This document shows, in pieces, positions 35,454 to 47,400 of a DNA stretch of 64,000 nt. The position numbers were made by a program, and so were the translations under genes. A model generated the notes under the pieces. It did not search any database. It saw nothing but the letters and a program-made list of their open reading frames with translations, and was not told the DNA's origin. The stretch spans positions 23,830,001 to 23,894,000 of the forward strand of contig NC_046681.1 in assembly GCF_009870125.1 (NCBI RefSeq), written 5' to 3'. Position 1 is the stretch's first letter. Each line of letters starts with the position of its first letter. This DNA comes from Drosophila pseudoobscura (Eukaryota; Arthropoda; Insecta; Diptera; Drosophilidae).

Positions 35454-38400
35454 TCAGACTTTGCCCTTGGGCGATTTGGATTTCGTTGGCGTGGCCCTAA
35501 ACGAAACAATTTTGAATCCATATACACTAGAGGCTTCTTCTTCAGTGACTTACCCGCTGGCTTCCTCTTTGCCCGTTTGGGTCTGTGCTGTGGAAACCGT
35601 GTTCTTGCTGTAGGGAGCCTGGAACGAGGTCGATGTGATGGTGAAGTATCCGCCCGGTTTCGGCTTCAGATGCCTGTTGTTCATCTGCATGTGCACAGTC
35701 TTCATGAACTCGATTTGATGGGCCAACTTTTGGATTTGTTCCTAGCAGAAACATAGCAAAATTCTTCAGTACGAATCCCTCTCTAAAGCCTTCAAACCCT
35801 TACCTTTAGCTCTTCATTCTCCTGGTACAAATCCGGCGACTCTTCGGCCACTAGGCCCACTCCATTCAGCGAGAACGAAGCTGTTATGCTCCTCACCTTG
35901 GCCTTCTGATCCCACTTGTCGCCCTGGCCCTTGAACACCCGCAAGATCTTCGGCCCAAAGACCAAAGCAATGGTGGTGGTGGTCGATAGTTGGGTGCGCA
36001 CAAAGCCCAGCATGTACTTGTAGTCCGGTCCAGCTTGGGGGAACAGCATTACACTGTTTGGGGGCAGGAAAATAGGGCACATTTATGTTAGTTTTTGATA
36101 AAGGAAGAGGGACATTGATGGTTCAGTTTGGGAGTAGTGATTGAGGCCGAAGGAAGCAAGGGTATTCGACGTTACAGTCGATCTTTTATTCAAGGTGTTA
36201 TATGGTTCATGTTCAAGATTTTATTTCCCTTTTTTTAAGTCCATTTGAGACAAAGAATTAGGCCTAAACTTGTCTTAAAAGATGGTGGCTAGGCGTAATG
36301 TAGAATCAAGCAAATATTCACCTGAACTCTGCCCCATAAAGTGGTTGAATCCTCAATTATCTGGCAGAAACCTAGCAACAGTAAGAGCTCCATTTTCCAC
36401 ACCTAAACCTTCGCAAACTTCACACCTTTTCCTACGATTTCTGGCTCTCCCAATCAACAATCTAAGCAAACCCCAAAACCCTTGGAAGTTCACCTACGTG
36501 GCTGTAAAAGTTTGCCAACAAATTGCATTAATTATAAAAAAAGAGCTCTTCAAAAAGGATTTCAATTTGGGGAAACACACGAACCCAGAAACCGGGTAAA
36601 CCCGCAGACAACTTGAAACCGAAAGATGGCCGGGAATGTCTAGGCAAACAAAGCGTGGGAAGGGCGATGCAGACAGACAGACAGACGGACAAACAGTCGG
36701 AGAGGCAGGCCAACAAAAAAGGATTACAACGCGAACACGAGCGCGCACAAAGCAAAGGAATTTAATTAAAAGGACAACCAATGATGGCTGGAGTGAGCGG
36801 GGAGCAGGCGTGTGCGGGTGCCCTAATGGGTATGACGCGTGCCGCAGCATGTTGGATTACCCAGCATGTGTCAATTGTGTTGCACAAACAGGACAGGACA
36901 GAACAGGACAGGAGCATCAGGTGCTGCTCTCATTCCCAACTTACTGGAAGACCACCATGGCTATGTTGACAAGGGCTATGTTGTAGATGGCATACGAGAT
37001 GAGCCGCGCCTCGTTGTACAGACTCTCCGCATTCCGCACATTGTAGCAGACGCGTATGCCCCAGGCGAGGAAGAAGACCTCGCCAATGGCCAGGCTGTGA
37101 TCCCACCAGTTGTACGAGCACTGTTTGAATTTCAGGTGATGCTTGTCGTAGATCTAAATGGGGACGATGGAAAGCCTTTTAAATCGAGAAATCTATCATT
37201 TTTCCTGTCTCTCACTTACCACCTCCGCATAGGGCGTGGCCGAGATGGTCCAGGTACCCAAATAGATCAGCATTACCAACAGAATGGGCACCATCCACTG
37301 CAACAGTTGCTGATCGTTCAATTTGATTTTGTGCGCCGACTTCACGCGATACGTCAAAGAGACTCTGTGAAGGCGGGGCATAGGTTATTGTGGGGGGCAG
37401 GCAGGGGTTTAGAGTGTACTTGCCGCCAGGTTTTCATCAACAGCGAAGTGTAGGTGATGCAAAAGCCCATGTGGCGCGACCATTTGGTCACAATGCACCA
37501 GCTGGTGTCCAGATAGGGGAATATGGCCACCATCTGTAAAGAGGCCAAGAGACTGTATAAAATAGGCCTTATTTCTATGGTTTTATTCTGTTCTATAGTA
37601 CAAAAGTGATGCTTAGGGTTCCGCAACGGCCTTCTGCACAGCCTCCTCGTGGGCCCCCTCCTCCATGGCCTGGATTGTACGGCTATCCCCTCGGGACAGC
37701 CGCATGCCAGGCTTTATGCACTGCTCGCAGTTCTCCATGCCGGGCGTGTACTCCTCGATCTGGATGGTGGTCTCAAAGAACCGGTACCGCTTGTGGATCA
37801 TCTTAGTGGCCTCTTCGAGGATGCTCTGTGGATCGGCGTCCTTCTTGATGGCCAGATGGGCGGACAGGGCCACCTTGTTGATGCTCAGGGCCCAGATACG
37901 CAGATTGTGCACATGCTCGACCCCTTCGATGGAGAGAAAGGCGCGCTGCACCTCGTCGTAGTCCATGTAGTCGGGTGTGGCCTCCATGAGGACCATCAGG
38001 ACGTCCCTCAGAATGCGGATCGTCACCAGGACAACAATGATGGAGAACAGGAACGTGCAGATGGCGTCCACAAACGACCATTCGGGGCGAAAGAAGATGA
38101 TCAGGGCTGCCACAAAGACGCCCACACTCTGGATCATGTCGCCGATGACATGGATCATGGCCGCCCGCACATTGATGTTCTCCTTTGGCGGTTGGACGTG
38201 CACCACCGACACCGAGCTCTCCACCAGCTGCAGCTCCTTCGTGGGGAGCTCCTCGTGCAGGATGCGGGTCTGGCGCACAACCTCGCTGGGCTCAAAGTGT
38301 CCGTGTCCGTGATGGAGCTGAAATGCCATTATGACGTTGAACAGAATGGCCACAGCGGAGGTGATCAGCATTATTTTGGGATCCACATTATGCTCACCCA

Positions 38401-41400
38401 CCCACAGGCGTTGTATGGCCAGCCAGACCAGAATGCCTGCGAGTAAACGGGGTTTAACGATGGTTTTTTCGCTGTGGAAGGATCTACGATATCACCTGTT
38501 ATCACCCAAATGAAGTAGACGGAGATCATGGCCCCGATTACCTCGGCCCGATACCAGCCAAAGTTCATGCGCTGCGTGTTCGGCCTGGCACTGATGTACA
38601 GGGCAAACAAGGAGATCAGGAAGCCGGCCAGATCCGTCAGCAGGTGGGCGGCGTCCGTGGCTATGGCCAGGCTGTTGGACAGCACGCCGCCGATCACCTC
38701 AAGGATCATGAAGGACAGGCAGAGCACACAGGCAACGATCAGTTTCCTTCGGGCAGGCTTATCGATGCCCTCGGGCTGCACCTCCAGGTGGCAATGATCC
38801 CTCCACTGTGTCGTGATGTGCCTGTGGCCGGTGATGGTCACTGTCTTCATGGACTCTGCATGCGCCAGCGAAGTCTTGCTCTCCACCTGGGACTCTTTGC
38901 CGTCCCGCTCCTCCTCTGCATCGCTGGCGGGTTTGGCCTTGGGCGTAACACTGCGTGGACCCACTGAAGGGATCTCTGGACTCGCTGGGGCCTTCTCTTC
39001 CCCCGCTCCGGCTTTATCCACAACTTTAGATGCAGAAATGGGTGAGCCGTAGCCTAGGGGCCTCTGGAAAGGCACCGCCAGGAGGTTGATCAAGCCCATG
39101 CCCGACTCTATCGAGGGCACAGCCAGGGGATTGGCCTCCACAGAGTCGTGGCTTTGAGCTCTGGCATAAGGGCTTGGCCCCATGCTAGTTGATGGCTCTG
39201 GTTCTTCGTCTAAGGGTTCGTCTAAGCCATCGCTTTCCGTTTCGAGCTTTATCAAGGAGTCCGGTTCCACAAAGGACACCATCTTTGGTTTTACTTTCTT
39301 CGCTGAAGTTCTCTCCGCTTCCAGCTCCTTCGTCGGGGGCTTTTTAGTACTCTCTTTCTTTTTGGACTCTCGTTCTGGACTCTTCCCTCTTGCGACTGCT
39401 GTTTCCTCCATCTCCACCTCCGAGCTGTGGCGGGATCTTTTCCTGGTTTGCGAATGGGACCTTTTTGGTTTCTGGGACTCCCTGAGGTCCGCATACCAGG
39501 ATTTCATCGATTCTTTAAACTCCGCCGACCAGGTCTTTGGCAGATCTCGACCCTCCATCGTTTTGTCGGAGGTTTCTCCCATATCCGGGCCATGTTGCGG
39601 CTTCTTTTCCTTCTTTTCTTGCCTTTGTGCTGGCTTCTGGCGCTCTCTCTTGCGACCCTGCTTGAGCTCCTCCGACCAAGTTCTTTCCGTTTCTACACGC
39701 CTTTCATTTGTGAAATCCCCCGCATCGACGTCGGGGATACTGACTATATCCCTCAGGGCCGCCTGCAGGGCTTCCTCATCCTCCTCCTCGGAGTCCGAGC
39801 TGGCTGGCGGCAATTCTTCTTCACGTTTATTCCCTGGTGTCCGGTTCCTTCTCATAGTTTAAGTTCTTTCAACAATTTCTGGTATTTTGACACTCAGTTG
39901 CCAAATACTTTGATTGGAAAATCGTCTGCGATTTAGTTTGTTCTTAAAATCGGCTCCTGGCTCTTCACTTGCAGCCTCTTAACCCATTTGGCTTTCGGTT
40001 TGTTGGCTTGTCCTTTTGTTGTTAATGTCGCCATTGTGTGAGGGCTTTTATGGGTCCACTGGGTGGAGTGGTCTGCCGTTGTGGGTTTGCTAATGCCATC
40101 CAGGGGTAAGCGAGCACAGGTCGAAGGGGGTTTGCTCTTTCCAGGGAAACACTTCCCAAAGAAGGAAATGGAATAACCAACTGGAAGGTTCCTATTTCTT
40201 AGACCTAGTCTTAAGTTTTAAGTCTTAACAATGGATGGATCTGCTTATGCATAAAAATTCTAACATATTTCTTTCTTATAACAAACTTAAAACTTATTTT
40301 CCTGGCGACAAACTGCCTTTAGAAACCGCATATACCCTTTTGGGCAGCCAGTGCCTAAAAGCCGCATTTAAAAACACATAAGAACACGTTTTATGTTGCG
40401 GTTGGTTCCCAGATTCCCTACCTGCCAGCAGGGGTTAATTATGAATGAGCCCGAAACGAAGCCAGTCAGACCTTTTGTCACATTAGAGACATTGTTTCCA
40501 AATGGTCTTTGTGTGTTTTTTGTGCTGGCGTGTGTGCCGGCCCGCCTTAATGGGCCAAGAGTGTTGGCCTAAATGTGCTCGAAAAACTCACCTCCAGATA
40601 CATGATGGCGCAGCCAATGAGTGTGATCATCAGGAAGATGGGACTGGCCACCTTAAAGACTTTGACGCGACGATGCCGGAAGAGGTAGCCGGCCAGGACG
40701 AAGGTGCCGCAAGCACAGCCAATGGATATGGTCAACAATGATATTCTAAAGAACAGAAATCAAGAGAGGCAGAGACACCGAGAGGGGCAGTGTCATGGTG
40801 AGGCATATTGACATGAGGAACACTTGAACATGAAGCATGTTCGGTGCGCAAACAAACACACAGACAGACAGACAAGCACACACACCTGAAAGGCCAATGA
40901 TAGTTGGCCAGACACGGCTCCGGACCGGTGCACATGTCACAGCCGGGGGCGCAAGGCAAACACTTGAAGACATCCGTATAGTAATTGCTTATATTGTCCT
41001 GATGCTCCTGCCAGGCAATCTCCATGATGGTGCCATTGAAGCCATCCGGATGGCGCAATGAATAATAGCCGCGCTTGCACAGGCACTGGTACGAGCCCCG
41101 GGACCAGCTGCTGCTGGTGAGAGCGCTCAATATCTTGCCGCTGCTTATTGTCGATGCCTCAGCGCTCGGCTGCCGATAGTCGCACTGCAGATGAGCATTG
41201 GATGGAACACAATTAATTAAACCGAATGAAGTGCCCCACACTTACCACCATGGAGGTGCGATGACACTTGTGTGAGCTGTGAAAGGCTTGCAAATCGTTG
41301 ATCCTCCCCACATCGTTCAGTGCCGATGCCGATGACGATGCCGCCGCGGCCGCCTTGCTGGCCAGCCGTGGGTAACGTCGCATGGTCTGGTACTGCTGCA

Positions 41401-44400
41401 GCTGCTGCTGTTTGCGGCTGCCAAAGTGATAGGGCTCCGCCTCGCACTGATTGACGCGCAGCGACGTTACATCGATGTCGATGCTGATGAAGCCGCGCAG
41501 TCCATGCCGGCCGCTGGGCGGAATCGCAATGCTATACGACACCAGCCACTTGCTGGGGGCGCACGAGAAGTACGGGTATGTCCACCAGCCTTTGTAGTAG
41601 TTGCTCGGTGGGCTAGGTGCGAATTTCGGTGAGCGGAGAGTGGGCGTGCTGGTCTCATCGTCGAACCTAACCAAGAAGCATATAAATAAATAAATGCTGT
41701 GGGCATGTGGCTCTGCATACGTACCAGGGATAATTGTTGGCCGGCTTTTTGCCAATTTGCAGTCCCTCCTCGTCGTAGCGCTGTGTCTCGCCCAGGACTT
41801 TGTCCTGGTTGCTCTTCACCCACCACACATACGACTGCACGGCGCCGTTTGTCAGGTTCAAAGCCAAGATGCGTGCTCCGGTTATAAAGTCATCAGTGAG
41901 CAGGCCCTTGGCTAAGGCATCCGAGAGTCCTATAGAAAAGGAAATTAAAATCTGGGTCAGTCCCATGGTTGTTGCAAGTGAAAACTTATTTCAATAATTG
42001 CTGTGCAGCAGCAGCAGCCGCACAAGAAACAGAAACAGAAAAACCCCGGCGGAAATTAAATGGGAAACGAAACTCGGAGACCAACAGCACGCGGGGGCGG
42101 GGGGCGGAAGCAAAGTGATTACAATTTTCACTTACATTTCCCCAAAATGAATTGGCCATGTCACTGCACTTAATTGCTGATTACGCCCGCTCACAAATTA
42201 CTCTACGTTTATTATTTATGGGCGCTAAAGTTCCGATGCCACGCGATACCAGGCATCGAGTAGGCATGGAATCGATCAAGAGGGCCATTTAATGGGAAAT
42301 GCATCTCAATTGGTGATTGCACAATCAATTGCCGCGCGGCATTGTGCCTTTATTGCAATTTTCATATACCGTTATCCACTTGAAATTAAGATTATCATTT
42401 TACATTTTATTGCATCATCGTTTCCGCGTTATGCGCGTGTGGGATAGAGAGGGCAAATCCTTTCGGACTTACTGTTGTCGCTTTTTTCACAATATTTTTG
42501 CGTATTCCCATAATAGTAAGTATATTTTTGTTAAATATGTTCAAACTTCAAGTGTTACCCCAATCCTCAGCTCAATTTCAACGAGGTAATTAAAATGGTA
42601 CCGGATACTCTCTTATTTAAACCTTGAGCACCGTATATTTTCTTTCCAATAGGTGAAATAAGCATTCATTCAAACTCAAATATTCGTATGATCACGAGTT
42701 TTTGGTATTTCTGATACTAAATGGCAGTATTTTTCTATTCTGAATATCGAATATGGGCCAGACTCATGTCCCGAGAAATCGAGCAGCATTGTCTCTCAAC
42801 ATTCCGAATAGAAGATCATATAGAATAGCGTTTCTCCCGCCCAAATCTTTAAAAATGTTTTTTTGCGTTGTAAAAGTGAAAATAAAAGTGTCAAGTGTTT
42901 GCAAAATGTTCATAAGTGTGCAGTGTTATATTTGTTTATTGAGAATCGTTTGTGTCAGTGTTTTTAGCAGCATAATCAGTGTTTTTATCCAAAGCAAGTC
43001 CAGCTTTGCCGCCATTTTGTTTTTTTTTTGTGTGCAATTTTCTTTTGTTTCGTCGTGAGTGAAGTTTTTTTTTCCTTTTTCTTTTTTGCGACTAACCAAA
43101 ACTAACGAATATGGAGATAGATATGGAATATAAAGTGTGTGAAGATCATTTTGTGGCCTACGTGGCTTCTTGGTACAAAAACTCCAGACCCTGCAGCTTC
43201 AAAATCTAAGGTAAAAATGCTCCCAAACAGCTGCGTGTTTTTTCTTCTTGAATTTTATTTAAAACCAATTGACAATTGGCACTGACCATTAATTCGTATG
43301 TACATACTATGTGTGTACGCATATACATATGTACGATTTCTAGATTTTTCCTGCATCGGCCGGCAGAGTCGCTGTGCTGATATTTGATCATGTGTTAGTG
43401 TGTTTGCCTATGCAAAAACAGGCGCGAAATGTATGCCTGTGTGGGAGGAAAGAACAGTGATCGGGTGTGTGTGGGTGTTCTAGACGGAACGAGATAGCAA
43501 GAAATCATTGGCGATGGGTAAAAGGAGACGACAAGAATTGTTTACATGTGGCGAGCTCGTATGTGCGAAAGAGATGGCAAATCTATTCGGATCTATTCTG
43601 TTTTTTCACCATAGAATACATTTTTAAGGATATATTCCTCTAAATTGTGAACAACTAATCCCCGAAATCACATATTTTGTCAACGAAATCTGAAACAATT
43701 TGAGGAATACCATACCAATGGGAATTTGGCCATGAGCTATGGCAGACTTTTGCATTGGGTTGCTGTAATCTGATTGCTTTGTGGTGCGAATGCAACTTTA
43801 GGCGTTTAACTGTGAACATCTGTTACTGTTATTGCAGCCTTGGAACAGTCATTAAAAGCTGCCTCTGATGCTGCTTTCAGCCTTGGCAAAAGTGTCAACC
43901 GTAGAACAATGATTAATATGCGCGGCAGGCCAGCATATGCCCTTTTCCCTCTGCAGCTTCCACTCTCTCTCGCTCTCCCTCTCCCTCTCTCTGTGTGTGT
44001 TTGTGTGTGTGTGTCGTGTGTGGGCGGTGGTTGTCAAAAGCTAATATTTTTCCCTGGTACTGTGCAGGGTATGTTACACAGTGGGTAAGGCAAATACAAA
44101 CACAGAGAGTTCACGTTTGGTGAGGCCTTACCTTCCTTTTCATGTGTCTTGCGCAGTCCTGCTGCCTTTCTTTTGCTTTCTGTTTGACTTTTCAGCCAGA
44201 AAAAGGGAGACAGAAAGCATGAGATGAGGCACGTGAACGTGCGAGGGAGAGGCAGAACGAAACGAGAATTGTTTACAAAGTAAACTTATTTAAATTCGAT
44301 TACCGCAACTTCCGTGGCACTTTCCTTATTTTTATGTTTTAGTGTGTACAGAAGTTGCTGCCTCTTTGGTCCGAGTACCGTTACATCTGGGGAAAGTTCT

Positions 44401-47400
44401 ATTCCTTCAGCGAGAAAGGGCCATATAAATCGTGCATGTGCACTTTTTTCTTTTAGTTCTTAAACTTTTGCACAGAGTTTTTCCCTTTGAGTGGTAGAGT
44501 GAAAGGAGATGAGATCTAGCTTTGCCTCTAACAAAACTCTATCTTTGTTCTCTGGCAAAACTCCAACAGAATTGTTTTTAGTTTGGTGCAAAAAATGTAA
44601 AGGTCGGATATTTTATGGGATTTAATTTAAGCATAGAAGTGGGATATCATAATTTAATGGTAATTCATTTTAAAATAGCAGAAAATCCCAGTGTATACTG
44701 CAGGCACCACAAAGCTGACCCTTTTCTGTGTTTTAAGAGGGATATAAGCCCAAGAGTCCTTGCCTCATCTGCAATATAATTCACATGAAATTTCCAGTCA
44801 CCCAGCTATCTGCAGTGCAGTTGATTAGCAGGAGATTAGCTTCTGCCAGACCCTATAGAATACCTAGAAACTAATAGCAAAAACGGAAACAGAAATGTGG
44901 TTAATGGAAAGGGGAAAAGCACTCCATCTGCTCCTTCCTCCCTTTATCCAGTAGCCGCTGCCCAGCCGCTCGATGCTGCCTCAAGCCTCGGGCCACCCCC
45001 GGTCCCCTGCCACATGGCCAGAGCCCTTCAGGTGGCAGTCACTGTGTGTCGTCGCATGGTATCAACATTTTTGACATTTTTGGAACCCTGGAGTGTTTTC
45101 CAACCCTGACTTTATCGTCTCACAACCTAATTCATACGTCTTACGGCTTGACGGAACAAAACTTCAACAAAAATTAAAGTTCTTTTGACGAAACTCAAAA
45201 CTCGACCGAAAGATGGACGACCACGAGAACGTGTCCGGCAAGGATAAGGAAATGGAGGAGTTCATGCAGCTGGAGAGGCAAAAGGCCGAGGTGACTGCCC
45301 TTCTGCACGAGTTCAACGAGATCTGCTGGGAGAAGTGCATCGGGAAGCCCAGCAGCAAGCTGGACCAGGCCACACAGGTGTGCCTGAGCAACTGCGTGGA
45401 CCGCTTCATCGACACATCGGTGCTGATCGCCAAGCGCTTCGTCGAGGTCATCAACGGGCGACAGTAAGAGGCGTTCCAGACGCCAGACTGGTCTGTGGAG
45501 AGGAGAGTCTATCGGCAGCAAAGATGTTCCTAGGACCACGCAAAAAGAAGGAAGGAAGAGCAGTACTGCAATTTTCGTTTTAAACTAAATCAAAATATAC
45601 CCATCTAGAGAGTTATTTAGAGACTTTTTTGGAGGTGCTTTCTTAGGAGTTTTGTACTTTGATTTTTAAGGCATTCAAATCACAGTCTCATTGACTAACC
45701 AGTCGGCTTTCTACTATCATAGAATTTGTAGAAAATTTGTTTGCCATTTTCAAACAAGCCCCAAAAGATGTCCGACTACGACCACGAAATAGAGGCCATG
45801 GAGACCAAACGGAACGTCCAAGTGTGTGCCTCTATACACGAATTCCGAGAGATTTGCTGGAAGAAGTGCGACGAGCAGGGGACCGCCACAGAGAAGTGCC
45901 TCAGCGACTGCATGGATCGCTTCATGGAGACAATTACATTTGTCAGCGAACACATTGCCGATGCCTTGGACAAGCAGGGTGCCGCCGACTTGATGTGAGA
46001 AGCAATTCTTCAGTTTATTCGCCTACAAATTACAGTTCTTAAATACCAAACAAAACCTCGGGTGTTATTCATGGGGATTTGGTCGATGGCCACGCAGCTG
46101 TTGCAGCAACAAATCGCTTTTGGCAAACAACATTCCGCCCTGGCTGTCAACATTCGAGAAGGTAACACACACAATATCCTGATAGAACTCATGGAACGAT
46201 GTGCTTATGTTTGTGTCACTCCCAGGACTCATCATTCATCATCTGCCCCGCCATTCGGATTCGTACTCACTTGTAGTCCATCATCAATCTTATTCTTTAC
46301 TCTTTTTTTGTTGTTGGCTAGTTCTAGAATTTATTGCCGCTAGGTGGAATGTTTTTGTGTACAAGAATACACATTTTCAACTTTCGCAACAATTGTTGCC
46401 ACTTTTCTGCCAAAAGTTCCTCCATGGCCATGGCTGGGGCCAAAAAATTGGCAATTATTCAAACTACAGTCGGAGCAGACATGTTTTTGCCCGTCTCTGT
46501 GTTTTGTTCCTGTGTCAGGTGTGGGCTTTTTCTTTTGGTTTTTCCCCTGCAGGAATAATTAAATTTCCCTCAGATTCGGTTGGGAGCCTGGGAGCCACAC
46601 GGGGGGTCATCACTTTTGGGGGCGAATTAGGACTGAGCTGGGAATCGGGGAATCTGGGAATCTCTTTCAATTAAGTGCTGGATGTTGTGGCATTGAAATT
46701 GAAAATAATTCTGGGGAGGGGGCGGGGTGCTCAAGGAAATGGAGATGGAAAATCAGAGCAAGTCCTGTGACAGTTTCAAATTAAATTTTTCAGTTTTTTT
46801 TAATGGTTTTTCTTCCTTTTTTTGAAAGGAATTTTCAAAGAAAGATTATACAAAGTTTGGAGTGTGTTTCCAATTTGGTTTTAGATTTAACACTAGACAA
46901 CAAAATTGATTTTAGGGAATTTTATGGAAAAATTTGGCATTTGGAGGTTTAAGCAAACTTTTTATTCATAGATTTCTACAAACGATACTTTAAACGATGC
47001 CTAATTAATGAACTTAAACAAGAAAACGTTGAAAGCAGAAGAATTAAATTGTTTTCGACTTTGCCAGAGTTTTCAAAGTCAACATTTTGGACAAATTATC
47101 GCAAAAAAATAATAAATTTGTTATTTAAAAGCTTAATATTTTCAAGGCAGTCAGCTTAAGCTGCAAAGTGTTTAGATCCGATTTATAGCTGCATTTCTTA
47201 GCTTTTCAGAACTATAAAGTTCAATACAATCAGATTTGAGATGCTTAAATTATGTGAAAAAAAGAAGCATAACCTCTGGAAAAAACCATGAAAAATACCA
47301 GTTTTTAGGAATAAACAAAATCTTGAAATTAAAAAAAAAATCTTTAATAATTTTTAAAGTTGTTAAATCTATAAAAAAGTCGCTTCGGAAGTGTATTATT

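Noticed and set aside
37649..38446. 265-codon plus-strand frame opposite the ZnT exon
   Set aside because: Antisense of strongly conserved CDF sequence; its own translation has no family resemblance.
44190..44300. Possible fourth copy of the dispersed repeat
   Set aside because: Only GAGAATTGTTTACA-like words match U3; too short to support.
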